A stretch of DNA of 64,000 nucleotides from Ochromonas danica (lineage: Eukaryota > Sar > Chrysophyceae > Chromulinales > Chromulinaceae), in contig VKHL01000099.1 in assembly GCA_015146655.1 (NCBI GenBank), positions 1 to 64,000 of the forward strand, in the 5' to 3' direction. Shown piece after piece: positions 19,229-28,229 of the stretch. The position numbers and the translations under genes are program-made. Numbering within the stretch: position 1 is the stretch's first letter; every line of letters begins with the position of its first letter. The notes below the pieces were generated by a model that did not search any database, was not told the DNA's origin, and was given only the letters and a program-made list of their open reading frames with translations.

Positions 19229-20957
19229 ATGTCTTCAGGAGCAATGCTGTTGGATGGTGAGCGCACGTCTGGTCAGGATGTGCGCACAGAGAATGTGACA
19301 GCTGCCATGGCCATCGCCAATATTGTCAAAACCTCTCTGGGCCCTGTGGGTCTGGATAAAATGCTTGTGGATGAGATTGGAGATGTCACCATCACTAACG
19401 ATGGAGCCACAATTCTTGCTCAGCTGGACATCGAGCACCCCGCGGCCAAGGTTCTCGTGGAATTGGCTCAATTACAGGTAATTAGCTCCTCTCCATCCCG
19501 TCCCCTGATCTCATTAGGAGGTCCTAATTAGAGTCACTTCTCTCTCTTTCTTTCTCTCTCAGGACCAAGAGGTGGGAGATGGAACTACTAGTGTGGTTAT
19601 CGTGGCTGCCGAGTTGCTGCGCCGCGCCAACGAGCTCGTCAAGAAGAACATCCACCCCACCGTCGTCATGGCTGGGTATCGCCTCGCACTGAAGGAGGCT
19701 GTCAAGTACATCAAGAGCAATCTGATAGTCTCCGCTGACTCTTTGGATAAGAGCAACCTGATCAACGCCGCGAAGACGTCAATGTCGAGCAAGATCCTCG
19801 GCGCGGAAGCCGATTTCTTCTCCTCCCTGGCTGTACAGGCTGCGCTCAAGGTCAAGATCGAGAATGCAGACAAGAAGATCAAGTGTCCCATCAGCAATAT
19901 TCATATTTTGAAGAGTCATGGTCAGTCTGCGCTGGACAGCGAGTTGGTCGATGGTTATGCGCTCAACTGCACAAAGGCAGCGCAGGGCATGCCCACGCTC
20001 GTCAAGAAGGCTAAGATCGCTCTGTTAGACTTCGGTTTACAGAAGCATAAGCTCCAGATGGGTGTGCAGGTGGTGTTGCAGGATACAAAGCAGGTTGAGG
20101 AGGTGCGCCAGCGTGAGATGGACATCACGAAAGAGCGCATCCAGAAGATCCTCCAGACTGGCGCCAACGTTGTCCTCACTACCAAAGGCATTGATGACCT
20201 TTGTCTCAAGTATTTCGTTGAAGCAGGAGCCTTGGCTGTTCGCCGGGTGAGCAAGGAAGACATTCGGCGCTTGGCGAAGGCGACTGGCGGCCAGGTTGTC
20301 ACCACTATGGTGGACATGGAGGGTGATGAAGCTTTTGAGTCTGCCTGCTTAGGTCACTGTGAAGAGGTGGCAGAGGAGCGCGTAGGAGATGGGGAGCTTC
20401 TCTACTTCCGCGGCACTGGCACGGGTGCGGCTTGCACTGTAATTCTGCGTGGCGCCAACTCCTTCCTTCTTGACGAGATGGATCGCTCTCTTCACGATTC
20501 TCTCTGTGTCCTCAAGCGCATGTTAGAGTCCAACTCTTTAGTGGCCGGAGGAGGTGCCGTGGAAGCTGCCCTTAGCGTCTATCTGGAGGGCTTGGCCACA
20601 TCGATCGCTTCTCGCGACCAGTTGGCTGTCGCTCAATTCGCTGAAGCTCTGCTCGTCATTCCTCGTACTCTCACTATCAACGCTGCCCATGATGCTACCG
20701 AACTTGTTGCCAAGTTGCGTGCCTATCACTACAGTGCCCAAACGATCGAAAGTAAGGCAAACTGGAAGTACACTGGCTTGGACCTCTCGGCGGGCACTGT
20801 GCGTGACAATTTGGAGGCCGGAGTCGTGGAGCCTGCCATTTCGAAGATCAAAAGTTTGCGATTTGCCACGGAGGCTGCAATTTCAATTCTGCGAATTGAT
20901 GATATGATCAAGTTGAACCCTGCGAGAGAGACTCAGCACGGCAAGGGCAGACGCTAG
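19229..20957 (+). CDS. CCT1: T-complex protein 1 subunit alpha (CCT1)
   Basis: Two exons, 19229-19477 and 19563-20957, with an 85-bp GT-AG intron; 547 residues, the usual length. CCT1 is one of eight subunits of the cytosolic chaperonin TRiC/CCT that folds actin, tubulin and other proteins with ATP. Diagnostic stretches include [24 protein letters not shown], the ATPase motif [12 protein letters not shown] directly after the intron, [17 protein letters not shown], and a C-terminus ending in a basic, glycine-containing tail. The alpha identity rests on overall similarity to CCT1, notably the [20 protein letters not shown] start and the [16 protein letters not shown] region. Confidence 0.97.
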
Positions 20958-21245
20958 AGTTGATGCTTCTGGCATATGGAGGTTATTGCAATTGGATGCA
21001 TCTCTAAGGGATAGGGCGATCGTTGTGTAGCATGAAAAGTTCATTATGCCCTGATTTCACTCATCCTTTTTGGATCTGAACTTTCTTTGCTTATCTCTAA
21101 GATATTGTGAATATACAGTAAATTAACAGATTTCGCTGCGCCAACAAGTGGATTCCATGGAATCCGCCTAATTTTCGTACCGCAGCAGCAGAAGTTCGTA
21201 CAGAAGCTGCCACAGTGGTGTTGTCTGCTGTCTCTGTCTCTGTCT

Positions 21246-21284
<39 letters not shown>

Positions 21285-21386
21285 TGATGGCCAAGCTGGG
21301 CTCGTTGTGTTGTTGCGGGATGCTCCCAGATCAACTCCATTCGGGTGCTGTACTCTCAGTTGACAATCAAATCAGACAGATCGCCC
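20958..21386. other. Spacer between CCT1 and the Pro-Thr repeat gene
   Basis: About 430 bp of spacer with the 3' region of CCT1 and the promoter of the next gene. Apart from the TG microsatellite near 21249 I see no feature. Confidence 0.35.
21225..21283. repeat. TG dinucleotide microsatellite with TCTCTG lead-in
   Basis: A run of tctctg-like hexamers passes into about 17 uninterrupted TG units ending near 21283. It lies about 100 bp before the start of the Pro-Thr repeat protein gene. Confidence 0.95.
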
Positions 21387-22099
21387 ATGAAGTTGGCAGT
21401 TTTGTTACTCTTACTAACCATCTGTTGCTTTGGTCAACTGGCTTCGAGGTTCGTGGATTGAATAGTCTTTTGGATCCAACAATTCAAATTATCTAAAAAA
21501 AATCTGTTGGTATTTTGCTGTTCTGTAGTGCGACCACCAAGCCGACCGCGAAGCCTTCCGTGAAGCCTTCCGTGAAGCCTTCCTTGAAGCCCACGTTTGC
21601 TCCCTCTGTAAAGCCCACCATGAAGCCCACCTTAGCGCCGACTCGCAAGCCCACCGCTGGGCCGTCAATTAAACCAACGAAAACGCCCACCAATCGCCCC
21701 ACCTCCACTCCCACAGTAGTGCCCACTGCTGTGCCCACTGCGCGACCTTCCGCAAGACCCTCCACTCGACCCACCAGCCGCCCGACTTCTCGCCCCACAA
21801 GCCGCCCCACGTCTCATCCCTCCAAGAAGCCCACCGAAGCCCCCACCGCTTCCCCTACAGTTCAGCCTTCCGTGCAGCCTTCCGCTTCCCCCACGAAGAA
21901 GAAGTCTTCTTCTTCCTCGTCCTCTACTCTCTCTGGGGGCGCGATTGCTGGAATTGTAATTGGATCGGTCGCGGCTGTCGCGCTCGGCGTTGGTGGCTAC
22001 GTCTATTTCAAGAAGAAGCACGAGGCTGCTAAGGGCAAGCCTCTCAGCACCTTCGAGCGCCTTGACGAAACAGATGATCCAAACTTTGATGAGCTCTAA
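21387..22099 (+). CDS. Type I membrane protein with Pro-Thr/Ser repeat ectodomain
   Basis: Two exons, 21387-21448 and 21529-22099, with an 80-bp GT-AG intron; 210 residues. Exon 1 encodes a textbook signal peptide (MKLAVLLLLLTICC, cleavage near QLASS). An ectodomain of about 110 residues follows, built of KPT/KPS/RPT/TPT tetrapeptide-like repeats, then a Ser-rich spacer. One membrane helix comes next (GGAIAGIVIGSVAAVALGVG), then a basic stop-transfer KKKHE and a short acidic tail. Pro-Thr repeat regions of this type are common in secreted and wall proteins of diatoms and other stramenopiles and are usually heavily O-glycosylated. A cell-surface or wall-anchoring role is likely; no catalytic domain is present. 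Confidence 0.87.
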
Positions 22100-22321
22100 A
22101 CGGCGCCAGGAGTGAGTGAGTGAGTGCTTTGAGGGCAGGCAGGACGGGAACGAGAAGACGTCGTCGCTTCACGGAAGTGATATAAATAGAAACGAAAGAA
22201 AGAGAGAGGGTAACAAACTTGTTTTTATAGCTTGTAATGGTTTTGATGTCTCTGTCTCTCACTTAAATTCCTCTTGCTCCGAGGAGGTGGAGAATGTCTT
22301 ACAATGTACAAAAACTGTTAG

Positions 22322-24262
22322 CTAAGCAATAGAGACGATGCGCGCGACGATGACAGTGGTGTCATCAGGCATGCCTCCACCCCACATAATGTCATTTTCT
22401 TTGGCCAACACTGCAAAAGGTGAGTCACGCTCCGCGTCCAACGAAACTTCTCGTGCTTTGCGCACCAATTGCTCCGCTAGCGCTTGCACCGCCTCGTTAC
22501 CACGAGAAGAAGGTTTGGACAATATTTGATCCGGGTTGGCAAAATACTCGCGTTCCCAATCTGATATTATCTCCACGATCTCATCAAGATCGACGTTGTC
22601 AAATAGACCGTCGGTGGCCAGCACGATGATGTCTCCTGGCATGACAGGAATGGAGGCCGTGTCTGCATCGGAGGGCGACTCAAAATGAGTGTTGGAGACT
22701 TCAGGTACATTGCTAAAACCTAACTGGTAGGGCAAGTTAAAGGAGCGCAACTGTTGTTGGGAGAGGTAGGCTATGCGCAAATCTGTCTTGCGCAGGTGCC
22801 GAGGAAGTGCTCGTTCGCGCATGTAGCCCGCGGTCTCGCTGTCGATGTGCCGCACCACCATTAGACCGCAATCGCCCACATTCGAGTAAGAGAGCTGGTT
22901 GAGCTTCTTATCGAGTGTGGCAACACAAATGGTAGAAGAGCCGGGCACCTCCTCGCTGGTGGTGAGGTTCCAAGCATCCAGAATGACATCCAATGGATGG
23001 ATGGGGTCCAGGTCGGACTCGAAGGGAGAATGGCGAATGAGCGCACGATGCACATAGTCTGATTCGATCACTTTGCGTGCATGCTCCACCAAGCGATGTG
23101 AGTATAGCCGCGGATCCACATTGTATTGCCTCCAAGAGCCCACGCCGTCCGCCACGCACAGGTAGAGGCTGTTGGGCTCGCTGCTCGCGCTGAGAGGCAA
23201 TAAGCGTGGCGCAGTCGCGGCCTCCGCCGGCACATTACCGCCGAACTCTACAGACGCAATCGAAGAGGAAGAGGAAGGCTCGGCAATGCGAAGAGCGAAG
23301 TGGGCATCCTCGCAGAGCGAAAGGTCTTCGGCCAGTGGGCCAGCGCCATAGTGATAGCGATCCATAGCCACGCCGTCAGAAGTCTTGAAAGGGTGAGGCA
23401 GCGCAAAGGCTGCAACCTCTGCATCTAGCTTAGCACATGGACCAGTCGAGTCTCCTCCTACACCTCCTCCTCCTGCACCACCTCCGCATGGCGATGCCCT
23501 GAGAGCCACTCTGGCCGTCTCAGGCAGACCACGTCTCCCAGTCACATTGTGAATGAATCCCTTCTTTCCGCCAGTGTCGAGCAGGTTGAACGAAGCGTCT
23601 GCCAAGGCCTGCATGGTGAGCAGACCGCGCACCTCGCCCTTGTCCAATATGGGCATGTTGCCGATGCGGCACTGGAACATGATCTCTCGGCAGCGCCGCG
23701 TCGTGTCGTCAGGCGAGCAGTAGATGATCTTCTCACGGCGCGTCATAATGTCGGTCACTTTGGTGGTGCGCAGCTGTTCCTCGAGGCCGCGGGACGGTTT
23801 GTTCTCGTTGTGGTCGCTCACGAACTTGAGCAGGTCGCGGGCAGTGATGATGCCCAGCACGGCGCCGTCGGGCGTCACCACCAGTGCCGAGTTGAGCTTG
23901 TCGTCGATGAGGTGTGCGATGCAGTCGCTCGCGCTCGCAGTGTGCGGCAGTGTGAAGTCCTTCTCCTCCAGCACCTTCAGCAACTCTCGTATCCTCATCT
24001 TCGGCCTCACCGCAGCCACTGGGGCCTCCTCGGCGGACACTTCATTGACCGCCACGGACTCACCTTGGATGCGATCTTCGTCGAATGGGTGGCGAGAGAT
24101 CTGAATGAACCTCCTGGACGTGAAGGCCGAGGGGGCTGAAGAAGGCCAACCAAAGCGATCCCCCGCTGAAATGCCCAACGACGAAAAGCCTCGAGAGGTG
24201 GTCGGTGACCTCCAGTGGAGTTCGCGCCATCGCCAACACGATCCCAGCGAGAGCTTCTTCAT
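22322..24262 (-). CDS. CBS-domain pair fused to a PPTC7-type PP2C phosphatase
   Basis: Single exon, 646 residues. Residues 1-60 are basic and Ser-rich without acidic residues until about residue 36, fitting a mitochondrial presequence. A CBS pair follows at about 85-225 (ALVVTPDGAVLGIITARDLL and IGNMPILDKGEVRGLLTMQAL). The C-terminal 370 residues are a PP2C-family Ser/Thr phosphatase of the PPTC7/Ptc7 kind. The metal and phosphate motifs are present: CVADGVGSWR, YSNVGDCGLMVVR, IVLATDGLFDNVD and GGMPDDTTVIVARI. PPTC7-like enzymes are mitochondrial and affect coenzyme Q synthesis and mitophagy in animals and yeast. CBS pairs bind adenine nucleotides, so the fusion suggests a nucleotide-sensing phosphatase. 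This joined architecture is not one I know from animals, plants or fungi. Confidence 0.88.
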   Translation of the reverse strand: MKKLSLGSCWRWRELHWRSPTTSRGFSSLGISAGDRFGWPSSAPSAFTSRRFIQISRHPFDEDRIQGESVAVNEVSAEEAPVAAVRPKMRIRELLKVLEEKDFTLPHTASASDCIAHLIDDKLNSALVVTPDGAVLGIITARDLLKFVSDHNENKPSRGLEEQLRTTKVTDIMTRREKIIYCSPDDTTRRCREIMFQCRIGNMPILDKGEVRGLLTMQALADASFNLLDTGGKKGFIHNVTGRRGLPETARVALRASPCGGGAGGGGVGGDSTGPCAKLDAEVAAFALPHPFKTSDGVAMDRYHYGAGPLAEDLSLCEDAHFALRIAEPSSSSSIASVEFGGNVPAEAATAPRLLPLSASSEPNSLYLCVADGVGSWRQYNVDPRLYSHRLVEHARKVIESDYVHRALIRHSPFESDLDPIHPLDVILDAWNLTTSEEVPGSSTICVATLDKKLNQLSYSNVGDCGLMVVRHIDSETAGYMRERALPRHLRKTDLRIAYLSQQQLRSFNLPYQLGFSNVPEVSNTHFESPSDADTASIPVMPGDIIVLATDGLFDNVDLDEIVEIISDWEREYFANPDQILSKPSSRGNEAVQALAEQLVRKAREVSLDAERDSPFAVLAKENDIMWGGGMPDDTTVIVARIVSIA

Positions 24263-24837
24263 TCCGAGTCAGAAGTCCCTGCAAGCGCCTCTCTACCTAT
24301 GGCAGCAGAAACGCGCTTCTCAGAGAAACGCTATCACTTACGCACGGCAGGTTAACTTAAGAAGAGAGTGGAGAGAGTGCACCGAGCAGGCTAGTTAAGT
24401 TAACCATACACACAGGCATTGATTGGTCCCTTTCTGCAATATGGATAGGATAGGATCATCTCACAACATGTGATTGGTGCTTCGACAGCCTTCTCTTGTC
24501 TGTTTGAATATGTCTTGGAGACTGACTTTCTTGGACAGTCTGACTTTGATACTGCTGAGCAACTCTCTCTGCCAATAGATCCTCAGCAGCGAGTATATTG
24601 GATGGATGATACCAGAACTATTTTGGTCTGGAGATCGATATTGGATGTCATCGTAACTAAGCGATTGATCTTGCTAGAGGGAGCGGCTGGGCGTGGAAAG
24701 AGTGTGCTGGTTCTTTAGCTTCTCCAATTGAGGAATTGCTTACTGTATTTGTGTAAAACCTTAACTGAAATACAGCAGACTACTAAGAGATCTCTGTCTG
24801 TCTGGTGGATATCAATCACTAGTCTAGGTCAATCATC
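24263..24837. promoter_or_regulatory. Divergent intergenic region with repeated TTAACTTAAG motif
   Basis: The 575 bp between the CBS-PP2C gene (-) and the ketoacyl reductase gene (+) must hold both promoters. At 24342-24370 lies a 29-bp sequence repeated exactly at 26043-26071, including gttaacttaagaag. An opposing gttaagttaac sits about 35 bases further on. The downstream half carries an open frame with a P-loop (see the entry at 24470). Confidence 0.45.
24470..24718 (+). pseudogene. Short open frame with a Walker A-like motif, probable gene fragment
   Basis: 82 codons open from a GTG with no ATG at the start. The last part reads RLILLEGAAGRGKSVLVL before a stop, matching a P-loop (GxxGxGKS) preceded by a beta strand as in AAA ATPases such as midasin. 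Nothing after the P-loop is present. It could be a fragment of an ATPase gene carried into the promoter region, or a chance frame. It lies 120 bp before the ketoacyl-CoA reductase start. Confidence 0.3.
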
Positions 24838-25931
24838 ATGGACCCTAAAGTGAAGAACTTCTTTATTTTTGTCGGAAAGAATATTCTTCTCCCTGTGGCT
24901 GTCTTTGTCGTTCTGATTCGATCTGTGGGTGTGACGGACTATTACCGCCTGCTGGGCCAGGGAGTGCTTCTGTTCGCAGCCGTCCGCGTGGGCCTCCAGA
25001 TCTACAGACGATTGATCCAGCCTGCCAAGGATCCGAGGAAGATGGGAAAATGGGCGGTGATCACGGGCACGACGTCTGGCATCGGCCGCGCCTTCGCCGA
25101 CCGCCTCGCCCAGCGCGGCCTGAGCCTTCTGATCATCTCCCGCTCCGAGGAGAAGCTGAAGGAGCAGCAGGCAGAGATTGAGAAGCAGTAAGTTCCGCCC
25201 TCTCCTTCTCCCCTTCCCCTCTCTTACCGCAGGTGGTGTTCTCTGGCAGGCATGGCGTGGCTGTGCGGTACTTGGCGTACGACTTCTCCGTGCCAGGAGA
25301 GCCACGCAAGGCTTTCTATGAAGCGCTGGACAAGGAGCTTGAGAAGTTGGATGCGGATGGAGGCATTAGTCTGCTGATCAACAATGTGGGTGTGGCCAAC
25401 GAGATCCCCAGGACTATCGAGGAGTTCGGCGAGGAGGAGGTGGACAACATGCTGCAGTGCAACATCTTCTCCACCGTGCACATGACCCGCGCAGTCTTCA
25501 AGTACATGAAGGCTCGCAAGAACGGCGCCGTGGTGGCGATCTCGTCTGGCAGCGGCAATGCGCCCGCGCCGTTCCTCGCCCTTTACTCCGCCACTAAGGC
25601 CTTCATGACTCAGTTCTCTCGCTCCCTTAAAGTGGAATGGTGGGGTTCGGGTGTGGATTTCTACGTGGTCACTCCCTTCTATGTGGTCTCCAACCTCTAC
25701 AAGCGCAAGTCTGGCTCGCTGGTCGCGCCCATGCCTGACAAGCTTGTCGACGGCACTCTCGCGCAGCTGGGCAAGCCTTATGTCCTTCAAGGCCATGGCT
25801 ATTGGTTCCACGGCTTCCTGCAGTTCTTGGGTCACATCTATTGGGACACTTTCGCCCGAAATCGCAAGATGATGGTTGACAATCGCAAACGATACGATGA
25901 GCGCCAGAATAAGAAGCACAAGGCACAGTAG
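24838..25931 (+). CDS. Very-long-chain 3-oxoacyl-CoA reductase (17-beta-HSD12/KAR family)
   Basis: Two exons, 24838-25187 and 25250-25931, with a 62-bp GT-AG intron; 343 residues. It reduces 3-ketoacyl-CoA with NADPH, the second step of fatty-acid elongation at the ER. N-terminal membrane helices occupy about residues 10-62. The SDR core has TGTTSGIGRAFA (cofactor loop), LLINNVGVAN, ISSGSGN with the catalytic Ser, and the YSATK active site. The end KHKAQ fits a KxKxx ER-retrieval signal. The internal TPFYVVSNLYKRKSGSLVAPMP region is typical of this subfamily and not of soluble SDRs. A 29-bp repeat flanks the gene on both sides (24342 and 26043). Confidence 0.93.
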
Positions 25932-26310
25932 AGTGATCTGATTTTGAATTAATATAATTGATAGATTTTGATTTTGATCGGTCAGTCATGCTAACCTTTA
26001 TGCTGTTAACCTTCTTAAGTTAACGTGAGATTACCATCACTTGCACGGCAGGTTAACTTAAGAAGAGAGTGTAAATGGTAAATGAGGTAAGTTACATACT
26101 GTAGCACGGAGAGAATTAGAGTTAGACAATGTGCTAAATACTGTCCTATTATGTTGATCATCTAATGGTACGAATCCTACAGACCTTCAATGTTTGTCAA
26201 CAAAAGAGTCTCAATCAAAATAGATGGCAAGGAGGGAATTGGAATTAACAATATTAACACATACACTAGAGTAGACTAGTACTATACCAGATGATTTTGA
26301 GTTGTCTTGA
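25932..26310. repeat. Spacer with inverted and direct repeat copies of CTTCTTAAGTTAAC
   Basis: Between two convergent genes, cttcttaagttaac at 26011-26024 faces its reverse complement at 26052-26065, a 14-bp inverted repeat with a 27-bp loop. The right arm belongs to the 29-bp repeat also found at 24342-24370. The same 14-mer recurs at 63273-63286. This could be a small mobile-element remnant or a shared regulatory hairpin. Confidence 0.6.
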
Positions 26311-27959
26311 CTAAACATCCATACTTTGAGTTTCAGTCTCAGCAGCAGTTTTCTGCTCCTCCTCCTCCTCTCTCGCCATGTCTGGATTTGGATTGCTCTT
26401 TGCTTTAAAATAGCGCACAGAGGCTTGGAACCATTGATTTGGATGATTGGCCACAATCTCTGCCTGGGGGTTTCCAGGGTGTGTCACCTCGAAATGGCGC
26501 TGGCAGGCGAGCTGATAGTTGCCGTTCCTGGCCAAGTCTGCGATCTCCTTCGCCTCCATCGTGCCGATCTTCATCCCGGAGAGGAGACTCGCTAGCTGAC
26601 CGTCTGAGGAATGCTTGAAGGGACAGCCATGACTGGCGCCAGGCTCCGGCGCGTTGCCCATGATGATCTTGGTGCAGGAGTAGGGCGTGTAGTTCTTGCG
26701 GGCTCCTTCCTTGCCGTACATGTGGCGGAAGGTGTAGGAATAGCTCTTGGTGAACTGCTCGTGGCTCATGACCTTGGTGAAGTGGCCCTCGAAGAAGGCC
26801 AAGGCGGAGTCCAGGTCCAGGCCCGCTCCCTTGAGGAAGAGCCCGTACTGCAGACGACCCCAGTGCTTGATTTTGTGCTCGCGCTTCAACGCGAAGTGCA
26901 ATTGCTTCATGCAGAGAGGCATGGACGTCTCGGCCGCCGCGTCCACGCGCTCGAGTGTGAGGCGATCGGCCTGCAGACCCGCGCGGTTGGAGAAGTCGCT
27001 CCCCAGGAACTGCCTGTTGATGTTCTTGAGGAAAGGAGCGAGGCGTTGGTCAGCGCCCACGACTTCAAACATGTTCGACGCCTCTGTCAGCGCTCTGGAC
27101 AGCGACGCTCTGAAGCGACTTGTGAGGATGGCGACCAGGCGGCTTAGCGGCACGAAGACTTGGCCACGCTCCATGAAGACCGAGCGACTGGCCACCAGAC
27201 TCAGCGCTTGCTGGAATGGAACCTTGAAGAAGGCGGTGGAGAGCACGTTGGCTCGCGTGGCGCCCAGGCCTTCGAGCTGCTCCCTCAGCCGCAGCTTCTC
27301 CTGCTCCGCCACCATCTCGTACTGCAGGCCATTCTCGTGCATGAACTGCTGCCTTTCCTCATCCGACATCATGTCCAGGCGGTATTTGAAGAGGATGCTC
27401 TCTTGGATGAGGAACCTGTCAGTTGATGTTGATGGCGAGGCAAGCAATTGTCATTAAGGGGGGCGGGGGGGGCAGCAGTGGATGTCATTGGCGACACTCA
27501 CCAGCGACGAAGATCCTCAGAGCGACAGTAGGCCAGGCGCAATATGAAGTGACTGATCTGGTCTCGCTTCTCGTCGCCCAGGCGGCTGTAGGCGTCTTTG
27601 CGGCTGAGCAGGTATTTCTTCTCGAGCTGGTCAGTCAGGTCAGAGCGAGTGAGTCAGTGAGTGAGTCAGACCAGACAGTCAAGGCGGTGCGACGAGGAGG
27701 TGCTTACATCATAAATGCGGCTATTAAGCTCCACATCTTCGAAGCCGCGTGTCTTGAGCGACTCGATGGCCCGCAGCAGTTGCAAGCGATCCAACGCCAG
27801 CAGCTCGAACTCGTCCAGCGTCAGCTCCTCGCTGGGAGGAGTCAAATAAAGAGAGAGCAGGCTGGTGCGAGTCAAGCCAGAGCGCTTGGCTACTTTGGTT
27901 GTCGCTGTAATCGCCTCCATAGTGAGAGTTCTTTCGACCGCACAAGATGATGTCGTCAA
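26311..27959 (-). CDS. PRIM2: DNA primase large subunit (PRIM2/Pri2)
   Basis: Three exons: 27959-27708, 27626-27502 and 27415-26311 (introns 81 and 86 bp). The product has 493 residues, or 480 if the inner ATG at 27920 is used. It is the regulatory 4Fe-4S subunit of the eukaryotic primase-polymerase alpha complex that makes RNA-DNA primers. The N-terminal half contains LYLTPPSEELTLDEFELLALDR and DQISHFILRLAYC followed by RSEDLRRW, all matching PRIM2. The four cluster cysteines are present at residues 294 (MPLC), 373 (YSC), 390 (HGC) and 430 (LAC), with spacing 79, 17 and 40, almost the same as human PRIM2. The tail is a short Glu-rich stretch. No nuclear localisation signal is obvious. Confidence 0.96.
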
Positions 27960-28055
27960 AGGCGATCAAATCAAATTCGAATTCAAAACTGTTTTTAGCT
28001 CCAAAACTGTTTCTGGAAAAGAAACGGGCTTTTCACTCCTCCACGTTTAATGGTC

Positions 28056-28156
28056 AATTACTATAACTGCCATAGTTACCATAGTTACTGTAATTACTAT
28101 AGTTACCATAGTTACTGTAGTGACTGTAATTACTATAGTTACTGTAATTAACCAGG
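28056..28156. repeat. Imperfect TAGTTACTGTAAT/ATTACTATAGTTAC repeat
   Basis: About 100 bp of interleaved atagttac, catagttac and gtaattac units, partly palindromic. It lies between the primase gene (5' side) and the patatin gene (3' side). An AGG run follows at about 28199-28222. Confidence 0.8.
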
Positions 28157-28229
28157 ATACAATCATCGCGTGCAGGGAAGCAAAACAGATAGAGAGAAGC
28201 AGGAGGAGGAGGAGGAGGAGGTAGGCGCC

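Noticed and set aside
21493-21810. Gly/Val-rich minus-strand frame opposite the Pro-Thr repeats
   Set aside because: It is the complement of the proline-threonine codons; no independent signal.
25224-25919. 231-codon minus-strand frame opposite the ketoacyl-CoA reductase
   Set aside because: A shadow of a G+C-biased third codon position in the real gene, with no domain.
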